This document shows positions 5,790-7,405 of a DNA stretch of 7,405 nt, piece after piece; position 1 is the stretch's first letter, and each line of letters opens with the position of its first letter. Position numbers and translations under genes: made by a program. The DNA is taken from assembly GCA_024404295.1 (NCBI GenBank), contig JAKSQE010000060.1:1-7405 (forward strand), written 5' to 3'. This stretch comes from Oscillibacter sp. GTDB taxonomy: Bacteria; Bacillota; Clostridia; Oscillospirales; Oscillospiraceae. The notes under the pieces were generated by a model. It did no database searches. It had not been told where the DNA came from and saw only the letters and a list, made by a program, of their open reading frames with translations.

Positions 5790-6832
5790 GAGGGCATTTG
5801 GGTTTTTTCTCCAATTGTCTCCACTTTCATATCCGCAATGTGCGTCTCGATATCTGCGATCAATCCGCTCTCCACATACTCCTTCGCTCGCAGAATCGCA
5901 TTGCAAAATGCGTGAGCATCGGAAGAGCCATGTGCTTTGATAATGGGCTTGGAAATACCGAGAAATGCCGTGCCACCCACTTCGCTGGGGTCCAGCATCT
6001 TGCGCATTTCTCCCAGGCTATCTTTGATGAGCAGCGCGCCGATTTTGGACTTGGTGTTGGAGTAAAACGCCTTTTTCAGCTCTTTCAGCATAAATTTAGC
6101 AGAACCTTCAACGGTTTTCAGCATGATGTTTCCTGCAAAGCCGTCTGCCACGATCACATCAGCGCCGCCCATCAGGGCATCGTTGGCCTCGATATTGCCC
6201 ACGAAATTCAGCCGTCCGGCTTCCTTCGCCTCCGTCAACAATGCAAAAACCTCATGGCGAAGGCTATCGCCCTTGGAGGGCTCCGCACCGATATTCAGCA
6301 GACCGATGCGGGGAGACTCCACCCCCAGCACACGCTTGGCATAGAAGTTTGCAAGGTATGCGAACTGCAGCAGATATTCCGATGTACACTCGGCATTCGC
6401 ACCGCAGTCGCACAACAGAGCCTTACCGCCAAACACCGGAATAATGGGACACAGCGCCGCACGGCGAATACCGCGTATGCGCTTGACCAGCAAAGTTGCG
6501 CCTGCCAGCAGAGCACCGGTGGAACCGGCGGAAACGAAAGCATCACCTTCTCCGTCCTTTACCATCTGCATACCGACAGTCAGGGAGGAGTCTTTCTTCT
6601 TCTTAAAAGCGGTGGCGGGGTCATCGCAGATCTCCACCACTTCCGTGGCTTCCTTCAGTTCCACGCCTGCAGGTAGCTCCGTGATATTGATCTGCTTCAT
6701 GCAGTCCTGCAGAGCCTCCGTGCGGCCCACCAGCACGATATCCACACCGTGGATGCGGTGCGCGTCCAGTGCGCCCTGCACGGCAGCCAGAGGGGCATGA
6801 TCGCCGCCCATAGCGTCTACAACAATTTTCAT
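5786..6832 (-). CDS. plsX: Phosphate acyltransferase PlsX (acyl-ACP:phosphate)
   Basis: A complete 348-residue PlsX, which converts acyl-ACP and phosphate to acyl-phosphate, the acyl donor for PlsY in phosphatidic-acid synthesis; it is a peripheral membrane enzyme. The family N-terminus MKIVVDAMGGDHAP (1-14) is exact, followed by VSAGSTGALLAG (100-111), GLLNIGAEPSKGD (177-189), VADGFAGNIMLKT (228-240) and GISKPIIKAHGSS (292-304). Length is typical (about 330-350). The start is ATG at 6832, with GGGAGG 7 nt upstream. An in-frame upstream ATG at 6847 would overlap that ribosome site, so it is rejected. plsX begins 24 nt after the trmFO stop, suggesting co-transcription. No FapR-like operator was recognised. 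Confidence 0.97.
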   Translation of the reverse strand: MKIVVDAMGGDHAPLAAVQGALDAHRIHGVDIVLVGRTEALQDCMKQINITELPAGVELKEATEVVEICDDPATAFKKKKDSSLTVGMQMVKDGEGDAFVSAGSTGALLAGATLLVKRIRGIRRAALCPIIPVFGGKALLCDCGANAECTSEYLLQFAYLANFYAKRVLGVESPRIGLLNIGAEPSKGDSLRHEVFALLTEAKEAGRLNFVGNIEANDALMGGADVIVADGFAGNIMLKTVEGSAKFMLKELKKAFYSNTKSKIGALLIKDSLGEMRKMLDPSEVGGTAFLGISKPIIKAHGSSDAHAFCNAILRAKEYVESGLIADIETHIADMKVETIGEKTQMPS

Positions 6833-6856
6833 AGGAGTACCTCCCATTCCTCGAAG

Positions 6857-7405
6857 TTAAGCTAAAATTTCGTCCTTGATCTTCTCCAGAATGTCTAAAG
6901 AACGCTGAGACAGCTCAGCATTTTTATTCCGCTTACCCTTGACTCGATAACCCAAAGGCGGAATGATGCCGAAGTTGATATTCATAGGTTGGAACACCGT
7001 CACGGACTGATTGGAGACATACAGACCCAGTGCGCCGATGGCCGTTTCCTGGGGAAAGTCGATGGGGGACTGTCCTTTCAGTCTGCGAGCTGTCTCCACG
7101 CCCACCAGAAAACCACTGGCAGCGGACTCCACATAGCCCTCCACACCGGTCATCTGACCGGCGAAGGAAATGCGAGGCTGGCTTTTTAGCCGATAATAGC
7201 GATCCAGCAGTCTGGGAGAATCCAAAAAGGTGTTGCGGTGCATCACACCATAACGCAGGAACTCCGCATTTTTCAGCGCAGGGATCATAGAGAACACACG
7301 ACGCTGCTCCGGAAAGCGCAGATGGGTCTGGACGCCCACCAGATTAGACACGCTGCCGCCGGCCTTATCCCGGCGCAGTTGCACAACAGCACAGGGTGCT
7401 TCTCC
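6857..7405 (-). CDS. trmFO: Folate-dependent tRNA (uracil-54-C5)-methyltransferase TrmFO, C-terminal part (5' end beyond the window)
   Basis: The last 182 codons or so of TrmFO are present, open through the window edge and ending at TAA (6859-6857). TrmFO uses FAD and 5,10-methylenetetrahydrofolate to methylate U54 in the tRNA T-loop. Family blocks seen are AVVQLRRDKAGG, NLVGVQTHLRFPEQRRVFSM, the block around NAEFLRYGVMHRNTF, FAGQMTGVEGYVESAASG and, near the C-terminus, FQPMNINFGIIPPL. The full protein usually has about 430-460 residues, so roughly 60% lies outside. An internal GTG at 7384 is not a start, because homology continues upstream of it. The same bases encode no other credible gene. 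Confidence 0.95.
   Translation of the reverse strand, partial: GEAPCAVVQLRRDKAGGSVSNLVGVQTHLRFPEQRRVFSMIPALKNAEFLRYGVMHRNTFLDSPRLLDRYYRLKSQPRISFAGQMTGVEGYVESAASGFLVGVETARRLKGQSPIDFPQETAIGALGLYVSNQSVTVFQPMNINFGIIPPLGYRVKGKRNKNAELSQRSLDILEKIKDEILA

Noticed and set aside
5798..6676. A 292-codon plus-strand open frame opposite plsX
   Set aside because: It is fully antisense to a convincing PlsX. The Cys/His/Gln-rich composition is typical of reversed coding sequence, and no family motif is visible.

Overview
The window reads as a bacterial chromosome segment from the Firmicutes/Clostridia, possibly Oscillospirales-like. The grounds are a tRNA-sensing T-box leader, a trmFO-type tRNA methyltransferase, AGGAGG-type ribosome binding sites, consensus sigma-A promoters and intermediate GC. 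Every convincing gene lies on the minus strand, so transcription runs from high to low coordinates. No rRNA, tRNA, CRISPR array, insertion sequence or phage gene was seen.

In transcription order, the right half holds a housekeeping cluster. It starts with the 3' part of trmFO (tRNA m5U54 methylation, cut by the window edge), then plsX (acyl-phosphate synthesis for phospholipids), acpP (acyl carrier protein), rnc (RNase III) and a strong hairpin terminator. Next comes ftsK/spoIIIE (DNA translocase) with its own extended -10 promoter. plsX and acpP are functionally linked, because PlsX takes acyl groups from acyl-ACP. acpP appears to have its own promoter overlapping the plsX stop codon. A GC-rich hairpin separates acpP from rnc and may lower downstream expression.

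After ftsK, a perfect-consensus promoter drives a roughly 250-nt T-box riboswitch ahead of a class I PLP-dependent aminotransferase. The T-box, antiterminator and intrinsic terminator can all be read base by base. The most likely specifier triplet is GCC (Ala), and the antiterminator bulge base (U) suits a tRNA with A73. Together these suggest that uncharged tRNA-Ala controls a transaminase that makes alanine. The aminotransferase is followed 11 nt later, behind a very strong Shine-Dalgarno sequence, by the first codons of a Dabb-type (stress-responsive A/B barrel) protein.

The left edge is anomalous. After about 17 codons the Dabb gene breaks off inside a purine-rich stretch near 466-490. 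It continues, in another reading frame, as the last ~55 codons of valS (valyl-tRNA synthetase), followed by the start of folC, in the common Firmicutes order valS-folC. Two unrelated loci are therefore joined with both genes broken. This is either a recombination/deletion scar or, quite plausibly, a chimeric assembly join. I found no clearly new multi-gene system. The points most worth a second look are this junction, the T-box/aminotransferase pairing, and a perfect 11-bp palindrome inside the start of folC.
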